DNA of 64,000 nucleotides from an uncultured Lachnospiraceae bacterium (GTDB lineage Bacteria; Bacillota; Clostridia; Lachnospirales; Lachnospiraceae), in the NCBI GenBank assembly GCA_902786365.1, contig CADACD010000008.1:17552-81551 (forward strand). The letters run 5' to 3'. The translations under genes were made by a program, and so were the position numbers. The number at the start of each line of letters is the position of its first letter. Positions within the stretch are counted from its first letter, which is position 1. Shown here in pieces: positions 16,713 through 25,171 of this stretch. The notes beneath the pieces are model-generated. The model saw only the letters and a list, made by a program, of their open reading frames with translations. It made no database searches and was not told the DNA's origin.

Positions 16713-17390
16713 TTATTTTAGTAGTTTTATAATGTCGTACTCAGAAAGACCAGTGTCAATACTTTGCAAAATACCATCTTTTAAAAGATATAGTCTGCCG
16801 CATATGCTCAGTTCACTATAATCATGTGAAACAATGAGAACAGAACCATTCATCTGGGAAGTATAATATTTTGTGTATTCCCGAATCCGGTATTTTCCAT
16901 ATAAGTCAAGTGCGGCACTCGGCTCATCAAGAATGAGAAGATCTGGATTTTCTAAAAGTGCAATTCCTATACTCAGTCTTTTCTTCATTCCACCGGACAT
17001 CCTTGAAACAATCGTATTTTGAAAACCATCAATTCCAAGCTCCTTAAAAACGCCTGTTTTCAATTTTTCTCTCAATGACTTTTTTGAACCATCAAACCAA
17101 AGACGTAAGTTGTCAAATGCACTTAACTCGCTGATAAGCGGATTATCCTGTGGGACATAACTGATATACTGAGAAAGTTTTCGTGGAGAATTTGATATAA
17201 TTTTTCCATCAGCAAGTATCGTTCCGTCATCAGCTCTGTTGAGACCACACATGATAGAAAGAAGAGTAGTTTTTCCACTTCCGTTGGCTCCGACAATTCC
17301 TATGAGTTCTCCGGGAGAGATGCTAAAACTAACATCTTTCAATACATGATTAGAACCATAGCTTTTTTTGATGTTTTTAACTTCTATCAT
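16713..17390 (-). CDS. ABC exporter ATP-binding protein
   Basis: The 225-residue ATPase has Walker A GANGSGKTT, Q-loop YVPQDNPL, signature MSGGMKKRLS, Walker B LLILDEP and switch His in VSHDYSE. The MSGGMKKR signature is typical of ATPases serving ABC-2 exporters. ATG 17390 is chosen because GGAGG precedes it by 7 nt; the frame itself opens at 17408. It is the first gene of a four-gene minus-strand operon (ATPase, exoprotein, two permeases) and has a promoter just upstream. Confidence 0.85.
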   Translation of the reverse strand: MIEVKNIKKSYGSNHVLKDVSFSISPGELIGIVGANGSGKTTLLSIMCGLNRADDGTILADGKIISNSPRKLSQYISYVPQDNPLISELSAFDNLRLWFDGSKKSLREKLKTGVFKELGIDGFQNTIVSRMSGGMKKRLSIGIALLENPDLLILDEPSAALDLYGKYRIREYTKYYTSQMNGSVLIVSHDYSELSICGRLYLLKDGILQSIDTGLSEYDIIKLLK

Positions 17391-17446
17391 CTTTATACCT
17401 CCATACATGATTTGACCTTGGTATCATTCAATTAAAGTCAAATAGA

Positions 17447-17475
17447 AATATAGCACAATAAAGAAATCTTATCAA
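17447..17475 (-). promoter_or_regulatory. Minus-strand promoter of the ABC operon
   Basis: Read on the minus strand: TTGATA (17475-17470), 17-bp spacer, TATATT (17452-17447). It is divergent from the amt promoter, whose -35 begins 43 bp away. Confidence 0.6.
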
Positions 17476-17517
17476 GCATAACAAAAAAGTAGATGGGGCA
17501 AAAAAATAAAAAATTGC

Positions 17518-17545
17518 TTGACATTAAAAAAATATGGTGTATAAT
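17518..17545 (+). promoter_or_regulatory. Promoter of amt
   Basis: TTGACA (17518-17523), 16-bp spacer, TATAAT (17540-17545): consensus boxes. Transcription would begin near 17552, only some 10 nt before a strong terminator-like hairpin. Confidence 0.75.
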
Positions 17546-17555
17546 AACACTCGTG

Positions 17556-17599
17556 AAAGGCAAGGATGTCTGAGGTAACTCAGATGTCCTTATTTTTTT
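17556..17599 (+). promoter_or_regulatory. Leader attenuator hairpin of amt
   Basis: AAGGATGTCTGAG (17562-17574) pairs over 13 positions (two G-T) with CTCAGATGTCCTT (17579-17591) around a GTAA loop, followed by A and seven T. This is an intrinsic terminator placed between the promoter and the start codon at 17657. No open frame lies between them, so it must be bypassed for amt to be expressed. The hexamer AAAGGC directly before it (17556-17561) also occurs before the glnN leader terminator. Antitermination by an RNA-binding regulator is inferred. Confidence 0.7.
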
Positions 17600-17656
17600 G
17601 CTTTTATATCGCGCGAGTTAATTCTAAAATCTAAGAAAATGAATGGAGGAATTGAT

Positions 17657-19459
17657 ATGCAATTTAGTTCAGTTAATACAATATGGGTTCTGCTCGGAGC
17701 AGCATTGGTGTTCTTTATGCAGGCAGGATTCGCAATGGTTGAGACAGGTTTTACAAGAGCAAAAAATGCAGGTAATATCATAATGAAGAATTTAATGGAT
17801 TTCTGTATTGGTACGCCGGTATTTTGGTTGATAGGTTTTGGCTTGATGTTTGGGGATGGAAACGGATTCATCGGTACTGTCAAAGGTATCGCAACAGAAG
17901 CAAATTACGGAAATTCAATGTTGCCGGATGGTGTTCCGTTTTATGCATACCTGATATTCCAGACAGTGTTCTGTGCAACAGCAGCAACAATTGTTTCAGG
18001 AGCAATGGCAGAGAGAACAAAATTTATTTCTTATTGTATATATAGTTTTATTATCAGTTTAGTGATATACCCGATTGAGGCACACTGGATTTGGGGTGGC
18101 GGCTGGTTAGCCGAAAGAGGTTTTCATGATTTTGCAGGTTCTACAGCAGTACATATGTGCGGAGGCGCAGCAGCATTAGTAGGTGCAGCAATCCTTGGAC
18201 CTCGTATTGGAAAATATGGCAAAGACGGAAAGCCAAAAGCAATTCCGGGACATAGTTTAACACTTGGTGCACTCGGTGCATTTATCCTCTGGTTCTGTTG
18301 GTTCGGTTTCAATGGTGCTTCTACAGTATCAATGGAAGGCGAAAATATTGCACTTGCAAGTAAGGTATTTGTAACAACAAACCTTGCAGCAGCAGTTGCA
18401 ACATTTACAGTAATGGTAATTACATGGATAAGATATAAGAAACCTGATGTTTCTATGACAATTAACGGTTCAATTGCAGGTCTTGTGGCAATCACAGCAG
18501 GATGTGATACAGTATCTCCTACAAGTGCAGCAATTATCGGTATTATTTCAGGTTTTGCAGTAGTATTTGGAGTAGAATTTGTAGATAAGGTATTAAAGAT
18601 TGATGACCCGGTAGGTGCTGTTGGTGTTCATTTCTGCAATGGTTTACTTGGTACAATATGTGTAGGTCTCTTCTCAGATGGTACAATTGAAGTGGACGGA
18701 GAGTCAGCAAAAGGATTATTTACAGGCGGTGGTGCAAAATTACTCGGTATACAGGCACTTGGTGTTGTTGCAGTATGTGCATGGGTATTCGTTACAATGA
18801 CGATTGTATTCCTTGTAATTAAGCATACAATCGGTCTTAGAGCATCAAGAGAAGAAGAAGTAATTGGTCTTGATATTACAGAGCACAATCTTGAATCTTC
18901 ATATGCAGACTTTATGCCGGCTGTTCCTACTGTGTTAACAGGAGATTCTCCACTCAAGTCATCAAAGAAGGAAGCAAAGAAAAGTGGCGACAGCACAAAG
19001 ACTTCGAAGGATGATAAGAAGTCTAAGGTATCAGAGTCAGAAGCAGTTCCTGTTCAGGTTGTTTCAGATGACAGACATATCGCTAGTGATGTAAAACTTT
19101 CAAGAGTAGATATTATTTGTAAGCAGAGCAAGTTTGAAGAACTGAAGGATGCGCTAAATGCAATAGGTGTTATGGGTATTACAGTGACACAGGTTCTTGG
19201 ATGTGGTACTCAGAAAGGTAATCCAAAGTACTATCGTGGTGTTGAAGTAGATATGGTTCTTCTCCCTAAAGTAAAGGTTGAAGTAGTAGTCAGCAAGGTT
19301 CCTGTAACAGAAGTTATCAATACAGCGAAGAAAGTTCTTTACACAGGAAATTACGGAGATGGTAAGATTTTCATCTATGATGTTGAAAATGTTATCAAGG
19401 TAAGAACAGGCGAAGAAGGATTTGATGCATTGCAGGGTGAAGACGCGAATGATGAATAA
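17657..19459 (+). CDS. amt: Ammonium channel Amt fused to a PII signalling domain
   Basis: The 600-residue protein has an 11-helix Amt domain (about 1-410; MQAGFAMVETG, the twin-His region AVHMCGGAAALVGAAILGPR and HFCNGLLGT) followed by a Lys/Ser-rich linker of about 60 residues and a complete PII (GlnB/GlnK) domain (about 480-595). The PII part keeps the T-loop region GNPKYYRGVEVD, the B-loop/lower region KVLYTGNYGDGKIFIYDVE and the RTGEEG motif. PII proteins bind ATP/ADP and 2-oxoglutarate and plug Amt channels, so a fused copy would gate its own channel. ATG 17657 follows GGAGG; an in-frame ATG at 17639 has no site. It is a single-gene unit with a leader attenuator. Confidence 0.92.
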   Translation: MQFSSVNTIWVLLGAALVFFMQAGFAMVETGFTRAKNAGNIIMKNLMDFCIGTPVFWLIGFGLMFGDGNGFIGTVKGIATEANYGNSMLPDGVPFYAYLIFQTVFCATAATIVSGAMAERTKFISYCIYSFIISLVIYPIEAHWIWGGGWLAERGFHDFAGSTAVHMCGGAAALVGAAILGPRIGKYGKDGKPKAIPGHSLTLGALGAFILWFCWFGFNGASTVSMEGENIALASKVFVTTNLAAAVATFTVMVITWIRYKKPDVSMTINGSIAGLVAITAGCDTVSPTSAAIIGIISGFAVVFGVEFVDKVLKIDDPVGAVGVHFCNGLLGTICVGLFSDGTIEVDGESAKGLFTGGGAKLLGIQALGVVAVCAWVFVTMTIVFLVIKHTIGLRASREEEVIGLDITEHNLESSYADFMPAVPTVLTGDSPLKSSKKEAKKSGDSTKTSKDDKKSKVSESEAVPVQVVSDDRHIASDVKLSRVDIICKQSKFEELKDALNAIGVMGITVTQVLGCGTQKGNPKYYRGVEVDMVLLPKVKVEVVVSKVPVTEVINTAKKVLYTGNYGDGKIFIYDVENVIKVRTGEEGFDALQGEDANDE

Positions 19460-19500
19460 ATAATTGATAAATGGTAATAAGTAACTGACAGATATAATGA

Positions 19501-19533
19501 AAAGGAACAACCTTTTGGTTTGTTCCTTTTTTT
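19501..19533 (+). terminator. Terminator after amt
   Basis: AAAGGAACAACC (19501-19512) pairs with GGTTTGTTCCTTT (19517-19529, one bulge) over a TTTT loop and runs into seven T. Confidence 0.85.
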
Positions 19534-19557
19534 GTGAAAAAATGTACGAATTTGTGG

Positions 19558-19586
19558 TTGACTTTTATTGGATATTTGGATAGTAT
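19558..19586 (+). promoter_or_regulatory. Likely promoter of the TPR-GGDEF gene
   Basis: TTGACT (19558-19563), 17-bp spacer, TAGTAT (19581-19586). The -10 box is two bases off consensus; it is placed just after the amt terminator and about 80 nt before the start codon. Confidence 0.5.
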
Positions 19587-19668
19587 TAATTTATGAGACA
19601 AAGAAGAGATTGGAATATATGAAGGGTAAATAGAAAAATTTAGTTAAAATCAGGAGATGGAGCTTTGG

Positions 19669-22600
19669 ATGACTAAAGAAAGATTGGAATATATTTCAAA
19701 TTTTATACGCGGAATGTTTCGTGATGAAAATATTATCAGTATAATGAAACAAAACTATGCCTCGGAGATAGATAAAGATGATGTAGAGAATTTAGATTTG
19801 TCAGAGGTAGACAATAAATATTTTTGTGAGTTTTCAGGGTCAGAGATTATCAGTGCATATGACCCTTTTTTGTGTATTATAAAGGATATAGTAGAAAAGT
19901 ATAAAATTGATATTGATACATTGATAGAAGAGACAGAAATATACAGCCTTCAGAAAAGTTCATTTAAAAGCTATTTGGCAACCGGTGTAGTGACAAGAGA
20001 TGAGGATATGTTACTTGGAGAGAGGGATTATGAGAGAGAACGGTTTGTTAATGGTATTGTCAACTTGCTGATGAATCTTTCCGAAAAGCAAGGGATATTT
20101 ATTCTTATCAATAATGGCAATTATATGTGTGATTCTACTCTTTCTGTTTTGGAAGAACTTAAGAATAGAAAAAGCAATACTTTGAAAGTAATGGTTATCA
20201 CAGATGAAATGAGTAAAATCAAAAATTATGTAGAGGACAGATATAGTCAGTTTATTCAGCAAAGTGACATGGAAGGTATTGTCGTTGACTGGGCATTTGG
20301 TGAAGTTGGAAGAGAGTGTAAAAAAGATAGGGCAATCTCTTTTAAATATTCTGCAGATGAACTTGCAAAGATTAGGAATATGTTTTATACTTTGGCAATT
20401 GAGCAGGCGGATTATTATCTGGGAATGATTTATCAAAAAATAGAGTTTGAGAAAGTAATTATCACTATAGATTACAGGCTTGAGTTGTTATCTCTCTATA
20501 CAATTACAAGCATTTTCAGAGAGAATTATTCTTATGCACTTGTATTGTGTGACAAGTTTAATGAGTTTAATGCAAAAGAGAAGGAAAATTATAAAAGATA
20601 CAAATATTTTTATTATCAGGCACTTGCCGAAATGTATATCAATAATAAAGACAGTGCAAAAGAAAAGGCTGACAAGTGTGCGGCAGCAGCACGGGTTCTA
20701 AATGATGAGTTTTGCATTTTTCAGTCGTCATTGATTAAAAATATGGCAGGGATATCGGGCTGGAAGAATGTCTGGACCGGAGATATCAGAAAAGATTTAC
20801 CGTTTGAATTGGTTGAACAATGTCGCAAATACAATTATGTCAATCATCTTGCACATATTCTTGTGTACAGTTTCAACAATGATTATGAAAGCTATGCCGG
20901 ACCGGAAGATATTGAAGAGAAGATACCGCAGGTTATCAAAGGAATAGAGCTGACGAAAGAGATTGGAAACGATATCTTTCTTTTGGAGGCGTTTAAAAAG
21001 TGCATTATGATGGCATCCTGCAACGGACATTTTGATACTGCTTATTATTTCTATCTGAAATCAGTGGAAATTGTGAAAAAGAATAATAATAAATTTGAAG
21101 AGGCGAATATTTATAACGGACTTGGTTATACAAGCTGTACAGCAGACAGATTTGAGCTTGCTCACAAATATTATAATAAAGCATTAAAGATATTTTATGA
21201 CCAGAAGTCAGAAGACTTTATATTGGAGACTCTCTACAACATGGGAATCAATGCAATTCTTGGGGCAGATTATGCACATGCGCTTGAGTATCTGACAACT
21301 GTAAGCAATATTTTAAGGATTTTAAAGAAGGACAGCTTGAGAGTGTGCAATATATCAAAAGTATTTGGACTGATTGCAGTGGCTGCATTTAAGCAGGGAA
21401 ATTATTATGTAGCACAACTGTATAATAACAAAGAAAGACAGTTTCTTGGGGATATTATCTATCGAAGTATAGAGGAATTTGAAACCTATATGTGGAGTGA
21501 TGATATGTTCCTTTACTTTTATGTTAAGGCACTTATGGAAGAAGCGGCAGGTAAATATGAAGAGGCACTTGGATTCTATGAAGAATCTGAGGTTTTTATG
21601 ATTAAGAGTAATGGAAGCAAGTTCTTTAATTTTGCTTTTTATGCAGAAGACAAGGCAAAACTTTTAAAGAAAATGAACCGTATTGATGAAGCACTCATTC
21701 TTTTAAAAGAAGCAAGAAGGTATTTTGATGATATGGGAAGTCCAATACGTTTGAAGATGTTCGATGATTATATCAATAAAGGAAGCTGGACACCGCCTGA
21801 ATTGACTCTGGATCTTACAAGTGTGACAATAGGACAGATTGTTGACTATGTCAAACTGAAAAGTATTGAAAATGAAGCAGTTTCGACAAGAGGTCATCTG
21901 AGATTTTTTGGTACATTTCAGGAGCTTGTCAATAACGAATATAACTCTGTAAGACATATGATGGAAAAATTGATAACAACATTCAGAGTGAATTTTAACC
22001 TTGACAATATTATCTTTATCAGCTGTGAGAATGGAAAGGGCAGAATTGAATTTAGTGATTTGGAATATAAAATCTCAGAAGATAATTTAGAAAAGCTCGT
22101 CTCCTATTTTAAGGTAAATACAACCGGTTTTTCGCTTTCAAAATTCAGCAATAACTACAATGATTATCAGACAATATTGAACATATTTGAGAGAAGCAAG
22201 ATATTCTCCATTATTGGTGCACCGATTTACAGGTTTGAAAAGCTGCACAGCATATTTATCACATTTGTCAAGGTTCCTGATACATGGAATGCTCCTATTG
22301 GAAGAGGAGCACTTGATGATGATGAGAGAAATATGTATATGATTGTGTTCAGACAGATTATAGATGCAATTGAGAAGTTCAAGTTAAATGAAGAACTGAA
22401 ACATCAGGCAATCACAGATGAACTTACAGGTCTGTACAACAGAAAGGGGTATTACAGAATTCTTGACAGATATGTTGATTATGCAAACAGAACAGGAAAG
22501 AATGTCGATATCACAATTATGTATATGGATTTAGACCATTTTAAATATTATAACGATACATTTGGGCATGATTTGGGAGACGCATTGCTTATCCGATTTG

Positions 22601-22959
22601 CGCAGATTTTTAAAGAGGCGTGTGGCTCCAACGGTGATGTTATCAGATTTGGCGGTGATGAGTTTATCATTTTACTTAATACGATAGAGGATTACGTTAT
22701 AGGTGAAACGGTAGAAAGTATCTATAGGCAGATTGATGAAGAAAAAGGTTTCAGAAAGTTTGTAGAGAAATATAAAAAAGAGGGTGTTGAGATTCCGGAG
22801 GCATGTATGGCAACATGTTCTATAGGAATAGAAACGGGACATGGAATCTCCAGTACAGAAGAATATTCCGAGTTACAAAAGCATGCAGATATTGCTTTGT
22901 ATCATGGAAAAAATACGACAAGAGGTGTGGCTATACGATATTCGGATATAACATCTTAA
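19669..22959 (+). CDS. Large TPR-containing diguanylate cyclase (GGDEF)
   Basis: The 1,096-residue soluble protein ends in a GGDEF domain (about 912-1090): DELTGLYNRKGYY, MDLDHFKYYNDTFGHDLGD and RFGGDEF near residue 994, all catalytic positions kept. The product-inhibition I-site (RxxD five residues before GGDEF) reads SNGD, so feedback control by c-di-GMP looks absent. The middle (about 270-720) is all helical with TPR-like units (YNGLGYTSCTADRFELAHKY, ALGFYEESEVFM). A region at about 730-900 may be GAF-like. The N-terminus has FILINNGNYMCDSTLSVLEE, which recalls the Walker B helix of STAND/MalT-type ATPases, but there is no Walker A, so any ATPase is dead. Start ATG 19669 is behind TGGAG; an ATG at 19657 overlaps the ribosome site. 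No transmembrane segment is seen. Confidence 0.85.
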   Translation: MTKERLEYISNFIRGMFRDENIISIMKQNYASEIDKDDVENLDLSEVDNKYFCEFSGSEIISAYDPFLCIIKDIVEKYKIDIDTLIEETEIYSLQKSSFKSYLATGVVTRDEDMLLGERDYERERFVNGIVNLLMNLSEKQGIFILINNGNYMCDSTLSVLEELKNRKSNTLKVMVITDEMSKIKNYVEDRYSQFIQQSDMEGIVVDWAFGEVGRECKKDRAISFKYSADELAKIRNMFYTLAIEQADYYLGMIYQKIEFEKVIITIDYRLELLSLYTITSIFRENYSYALVLCDKFNEFNAKEKENYKRYKYFYYQALAEMYINNKDSAKEKADKCAAAARVLNDEFCIFQSSLIKNMAGISGWKNVWTGDIRKDLPFELVEQCRKYNYVNHLAHILVYSFNNDYESYAGPEDIEEKIPQVIKGIELTKEIGNDIFLLEAFKKCIMMASCNGHFDTAYYFYLKSVEIVKKNNNKFEEANIYNGLGYTSCTADRFELAHKYYNKALKIFYDQKSEDFILETLYNMGINAILGADYAHALEYLTTVSNILRILKKDSLRVCNISKVFGLIAVAAFKQGNYYVAQLYNNKERQFLGDIIYRSIEEFETYMWSDDMFLYFYVKALMEEAAGKYEEALGFYEESEVFMIKSNGSKFFNFAFYAEDKAKLLKKMNRIDEALILLKEARRYFDDMGSPIRLKMFDDYINKGSWTPPELTLDLTSVTIGQIVDYVKLKSIENEAVSTRGHLRFFGTFQELVNNEYNSVRHMMEKLITTFRVNFNLDNIIFISCENGKGRIEFSDLEYKISEDNLEKLVSYFKVNTTGFSLSKFSNNYNDYQTILNIFERSKIFSIIGAPIYRFEKLHSIFITFVKVPDTWNAPIGRGALDDDERNMYMIVFRQIIDAIEKFKLNEELKHQAITDELTGLYNRKGYYRILDRYVDYANRTGKNVDITIMYMDLDHFKYYNDTFGHDLGDALLIRFAQIFKEACGSNGDVIRFGGDEFIILLNTIEDYVIGETVESIYRQIDEEKGFRKFVEKYKKEGVEIPEACMATCSIGIETGHGISSTEEYSELQKHADIALYHGKNTTRGVAIRYSDITS

Positions 22960-23100
22960 CTTATCGTACATCTATGATGTACGATGCCTCTAAGGCGAAA
23001 CTTATCGTACATCTATGATGTACGATGCCTTAAAGGCGAAACTTATCGTACATCTATGATGTACGATGCCTTAAAGGCGAAACTTATCGTACATCTTCGA
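22959..23100. repeat. Tandem 41-bp hairpin repeats (three copies plus a partial fourth)
   Basis: Units begin at 22959, 23000 and 23041, each 41 bp and nearly identical (differences only in the CCTCTAAGG versus CCTTAAAGG part). A fourth, partial unit starts at 23082 and diverges after about 16 nt. Each unit holds a perfect 10-bp stem ATCGTACATC-TAT-GATGTACGAT and a mini-stem GCC/GGC. The first unit begins at the last base of the GGDEF gene's stop codon. No T-run follows the hairpins. Position between two co-oriented genes suggests mRNA stabilisation, processing or a binding array; function is not known. Confidence 0.9.
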
Positions 23101-23138
23101 TAGTAACAACCGGATTATGCAGTGGGAAAGGAAATAAA

Positions 23139-24065
23139 ATGACTGGAAATGAAGCAATACAAAGGATAATGGGGGAAGTAAAAAAAGTAATAGTAGGAAA
23201 AGATGAAGTTATCAGACATGTGATTACTGCTATTATAGCAGATGGACATATTTTGATAGATGATATACCGGGAGTTGGAAAGACATCGCTTGCACTTGCG
23301 TTTTCAAAGGCAATGTCATTAAACTATAACAGAATGCAGTTTACGCCGGATGTTCTTCCGTCAGATGTGACCGGTTTTACAATGTTTAATAAGAAAAATG
23401 GGGAGTTTGAGTTTATAGAAGGTGCGATTATGTGTAATCTGTTTCTGGCAGATGAAATCAACAGAACTTCTTCAAAGACTCAGTCAGCTCTTCTTGAAGC
23501 GATGGAAGAGGGAACGGTTACTGTTGATTCAGTAACACATGAGCTTCCAAGTCCTTTTAATGTTATTGCTACACAAAATCCGGTAGGTTCTGTGGGAACA
23601 CATATGCTGCCGGAGTCACAGTTAGACAGATTTATGTTCTGCCTTTCGATGGGATATCCTTCTGTTGAGAATGAGGCAAAGATGTTGAAGGAAAAATATG
23701 GTCAGAATCCGTTAGACAATGTCTTACCAATCATTGATTCAAAAGGACTTGGCATTATTAAAAAAGAAACGGCAAAGGTGTTTATACACGACCAGATATA
23801 TGACTATATATCAAGAATTGCAGGGGTTTCCAGAAATATGGAAGAGATAGAACTGGGAATCAGTCCAAGAGGAAGCGTTGCAATTATGAGAGCGGCGCAA
23901 GCGGCAGCATATATTAATGGCAGAAATTATGTTGTCCCGGATGATATCAACGATATTTTAGGACCATGCGCAAGGCACAGAATTATTTTGAACTCAAGAG
24001 CCAAAGTATCCGGAACTACAGTTAATGAAGTGGTAAATAAGATTTTGAAAGAGGCAGCGAAGTAA
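23139..24065 (+). CDS. MoxR-family AAA+ ATPase
   Basis: The 308-residue protein has Walker A GVGKTSLA near residue 47-54, Walker B LFLADEINR (about 106-114), the sensor 1 region NVIATQNP, arginine finger area LDRFMF and a C-terminal lid (ISPRGSVAIMRAAQAAAYIN). MoxR ATPases act as chaperones for partners carrying DUF58 or VWA domains. Here the next two genes encode a DUF58 protein and a transglutaminase-like membrane protein, the standard three-gene cluster. AAAGGAA precedes the ATG by 7 nt. The upstream hairpin repeats lie in the 5' region of this transcript. Confidence 0.9.
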   Translation: MTGNEAIQRIMGEVKKVIVGKDEVIRHVITAIIADGHILIDDIPGVGKTSLALAFSKAMSLNYNRMQFTPDVLPSDVTGFTMFNKKNGEFEFIEGAIMCNLFLADEINRTSSKTQSALLEAMEEGTVTVDSVTHELPSPFNVIATQNPVGSVGTHMLPESQLDRFMFCLSMGYPSVENEAKMLKEKYGQNPLDNVLPIIDSKGLGIIKKETAKVFIHDQIYDYISRIAGVSRNMEEIELGISPRGSVAIMRAAQAAAYINGRNYVVPDDINDILGPCARHRIILNSRAKVSGTTVNEVVNKILKEAAK

Positions 24066-24145
24066 AGAGGCTGATAGATGAAGATATCACATACGATGAA
24101 AAATAAAACAGATGGAAAGTGGAGCTCTCAGAGAAGGAGAAAGTC

Positions 24146-25171
24146 ATGCAGATTAGAAGAAAGGTTCGTATTGTTACTAACATACTTTATATGGCGATGA
24201 TTCTTATGATGCTGTTGTGCATCATGTTTTTGTATACAGATTACAGTGCACAGATACCTTTTAAACTTGTATTTGATGTCATGCTTATTCAGATTGTTGC
24301 ATTTATGATAGTTGCAAGAAGAGTAAAAATAAGTTTTGATTGCACAAAAGGAAATATTGTCTATAATGATGAAAATGCAGAAATAGTATTCCAATTGAAC
24401 AAGAGAAGTATCTATCCGTTTAAGAAAGTTGAGTATGTGTTAAAATACAAAAACAGATATGACAGGGAGTATATCAGGAAAAAAGTGCGTATTGATCTTT
24501 GTGAGAGAAAAAGGCAGATTCATCATTTGAGTCTTGGAAAGCTGTCATGTGGATATTATGATTTTTATATTGAAAGTGTTGTTTTATATGATATGTTTGG
24601 ATTTTCGAGTATCAGTCTCAGAAAAAACGCATTTTTAAGGGGAAACAGATTTAGTATGATTGTTCTTCCGGCAGTTGCAGATGTGCTTGTTGAGGAAGAG
24701 GAATTATACAGTCTTACACAGGAGGAGGCAGAGGAATGTTTTGGTGAGGAAGTCACAGAAACAGGACTTGAAAAGTATGATATCAGAGAATTTGCAAATG
24801 GAGATAAATTAAACAGAATCCATTGGAAATTAAGCTCTAAAAAGGATGAACTGATGGTCAGGGAAGGGCGTACGGAATACGATTCCATGATATATGTATT
24901 CTTTGATTTGTGTGATGATGGGAATATCAATGATATGTTTACAAAAAAGGTATCACTCAGTGCAAAGATTTTAAACATGGGACATCCTTTGTATATTGCA
25001 TGGATGGAGTATAATGGAAGAGTTGGAAATCTGATACAGAAAAGAATGCTTATTACAAGTTTTGACAAACTCCAGAACGCAATTATTGAACTTATGGCAT
25101 GTCCGCTGTATGGAAAAGAAGAGAGAAGAAATATAGCGGGTATCAGGTTTATGAAAGAAGTAATAGAGTAA
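24146..25171 (+). CDS. DUF58 domain membrane protein
   Basis: The 341-residue protein has two N-terminal membrane helices (ILYMAMILMMLLCIMFLY, VFDVMLIQIVAFMIVA) and a cytoplasmic or surface-facing domain. The DUF58 core is seen at about 210-250 (YDIREFANGDKLNRIHWKLS, with the invariant RxIHWK pattern). It lies between moxR and the transglutaminase gene and ends at TAA overlapping the next ATG. ATG 24146 is selected because AAGGAGA lies 5-6 nt before it; a GTG at 24119 opens the same frame without a site. DUF58 proteins are clients of MoxR; the process is undefined, but cell envelope assembly is often proposed. Confidence 0.85.
   Translation: MQIRRKVRIVTNILYMAMILMMLLCIMFLYTDYSAQIPFKLVFDVMLIQIVAFMIVARRVKISFDCTKGNIVYNDENAEIVFQLNKRSIYPFKKVEYVLKYKNRYDREYIRKKVRIDLCERKRQIHHLSLGKLSCGYYDFYIESVVLYDMFGFSSISLRKNAFLRGNRFSMIVLPAVADVLVEEEELYSLTQEEAEECFGEEVTETGLEKYDIREFANGDKLNRIHWKLSSKKDELMVREGRTEYDSMIYVFFDLCDDGNINDMFTKKVSLSAKILNMGHPLYIAWMEYNGRVGNLIQKRMLITSFDKLQNAIIELMACPLYGKEERRNIAGIRFMKEVIE

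Noticed and set aside
17556-17574. Complete ANTAR dual-hairpin site before amt
   Set aside because: AAAGGC is present but the bases around it do not form a good stem and there is no room for a first hairpin after the predicted start, so only the terminator is claimed.
22959-23100. Possible CRISPR array
   Set aside because: Repeats are directly adjacent with no unique spacers, each unit is itself a hairpin, and no cas gene is nearby.
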